5,703 nucleotides of DNA from an uncultured Kroppenstedtia sp. (GTDB taxonomy: Bacteria > Bacillota > Bacilli > Thermoactinomycetales > DSM-45169), in assembly GCA_959600065.1 (NCBI GenBank), contig CAUGKZ010000134.1:1-5703 (forward strand), in the 5' to 3' direction. The notes below the pieces were generated by a model. It saw nothing but the letters and a program-made list of their open reading frames with translations, ran no database searches and had not been told where the DNA came from. The position numbers and the translations under genes are program-made. How positions within the stretch are numbered: position 1 is the stretch's first letter; the number at the start of each line of letters is the position of its first letter. Positions 5,448 to 5,703 of this stretch are shown here, in pieces.

Positions 5448-5512
5448 GGGCGGGGAGTTTGTTCACTTGCAGGAAGGCTTACGACCCTATATCAGTTCCT
5501 GGGACCTCGCCC
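5448..5512 (+). repeat. Nested inverted repeat downstream of tctA-tctB
   Basis: GGGCGGGG (5448-5455) can pair with CCTCGCCC (5505-5512) over 8 positions with one G-U, and inside it CAGGAA (5470-5475) pairs with TTCCTG (5496-5501). There is no T-tract, so it is not a classical intrinsic terminator. It could protect the 3' end of the operon mRNA or be chance. Confidence 0.3.
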
Positions 5513-5577
5513 ACCGTTGCTGATCAAAACATAAGAAACACCCCAGTAAGAATGGAGTCGAAGAAGAAAGGACAAAA

Positions 5578-5625
5578 ATGGCAGAAAAAAACATAGCATT
5601 ATATAGGTTAATCCAGGCGTGTTGA
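5578..5625 (+). CDS. Possible 15-residue leader peptide
   Basis: ATG at 5578 follows GAAAGGA (5566-5572) by 5 bases and encodes MAEKNIALYRLIQAC before TGA at 5623. It lies 26 bases before the possible gene start at 5652. Its only support is the spacing of the ribosome binding site; the context is A-rich, where such matches are common. Confidence 0.15.
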   Translation: MAEKNIALYRLIQAC

Positions 5626-5651
5626 TTCGCCATATTTGAGGTGGGGAAATC

Positions 5652-5703
5652 GTGTTCTACCACGCTCGGATTGCCATCCGGCAAGGAAGTGAAAACTGGC
5701 CGC
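5652..5703 (+). CDS. Possible start of a gene cut by the window end (17 residues seen)
   Basis: GTG at 5652 follows GAGGTGGGG (5638-5646) by 5 bases, a good ribosome binding site, and opens a frame reading MFYHARIAIRQGSENWP to the window edge. The seen part is too short to recognise. Another frame from GTG at 5641 is also open to the edge but lacks a properly spaced ribosome binding site. A 5-bp hairpin (TTGCC 5671-5675 with GGCAA 5680-5684) lies in the first codons. Confidence 0.25.
   Translation, partial: MFYHARIAIRQGSENWP

Larger units (their letters stand above)
5381..5651. other. Spacer after tctA-tctB with no clear gene or terminator
   Basis: No convincing gene is seen. The part 5521-5600 is A-rich, which contrasts with the coding regions. 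No hairpin followed by a T-tract was found on the plus strand, so the end of the transporter transcript is not evident. A nested inverted repeat and a mini-ORF are listed separately. Confidence 0.45.

Noticed and set aside
5487..5684. Minus-strand frame of 65 residues with a hydrophobic middle
   Set aside because: TTG start without a ribosome binding site, and it overlaps the better-supported plus-strand gene start at 5652.

Overview
The window looks like a chromosomal segment from a moderately GC-rich, Gram-positive, Bacilli-type bacterium. The reasons are strong AGGAGGTGA-type ribosome binding sites, a GTG start on one main gene, perfect hairpin-plus-T-tract terminators, and a solute receptor made as a lipoprotein. 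The Thermoactinomycetaceae would fit, but this is an impression from style and not a demonstrated assignment.

Layout. Positions 1-208 are a non-coding leader whose sequence blocks recur, diverged and in the same order, after the first gene. Positions 209-1492 encode a membrane permease of the NCS2 (nucleobase/ascorbate) family. It is divergent: the two glutamates and the Gln-Asn pair that usually bind the base appear to be replaced. Positions 1493-2460 are nearly 1 kb without a convincing gene. They hold the echo of the permease leader (about 1538-1844), two strong intrinsic terminators (1914-1939 and 2024-2057) that bracket a possible small RNA, a long hairpin (2177-2205), a third terminator-like hairpin (2293-2315) lying inside a doubtful small membrane-protein ORF, and a plausible sigma-A promoter (2365-2394).

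Positions 2461-5380 form a two-gene operon for a tripartite tricarboxylate transporter (TTT): a TctC/Bug-type lipoprotein receptor, then, 4 bases after its stop and behind a near-perfect Shine-Dalgarno, one long membrane protein. Its first about 490 residues are TctA and its last about 140 are TctB, so all three TTT components are encoded by two genes. The receptor would capture an organic acid outside the membrane and deliver it to the TctA-TctB channel, which imports it using an ion gradient. The substrate cannot be read from the sequence.

Positions 5381-5703 contain no clear terminator, a nested inverted repeat, and at the edge a possible start of another gene.

No CRISPR array, rRNA, tRNA or intact transposase gene is seen. 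I do not see a wholly new system. The most noteworthy points are the TctA-TctB fusion, the divergent NCS2 binding motif, the repeated permease leader that lacks a second permease, and the structured intergenic region upstream of tctC.
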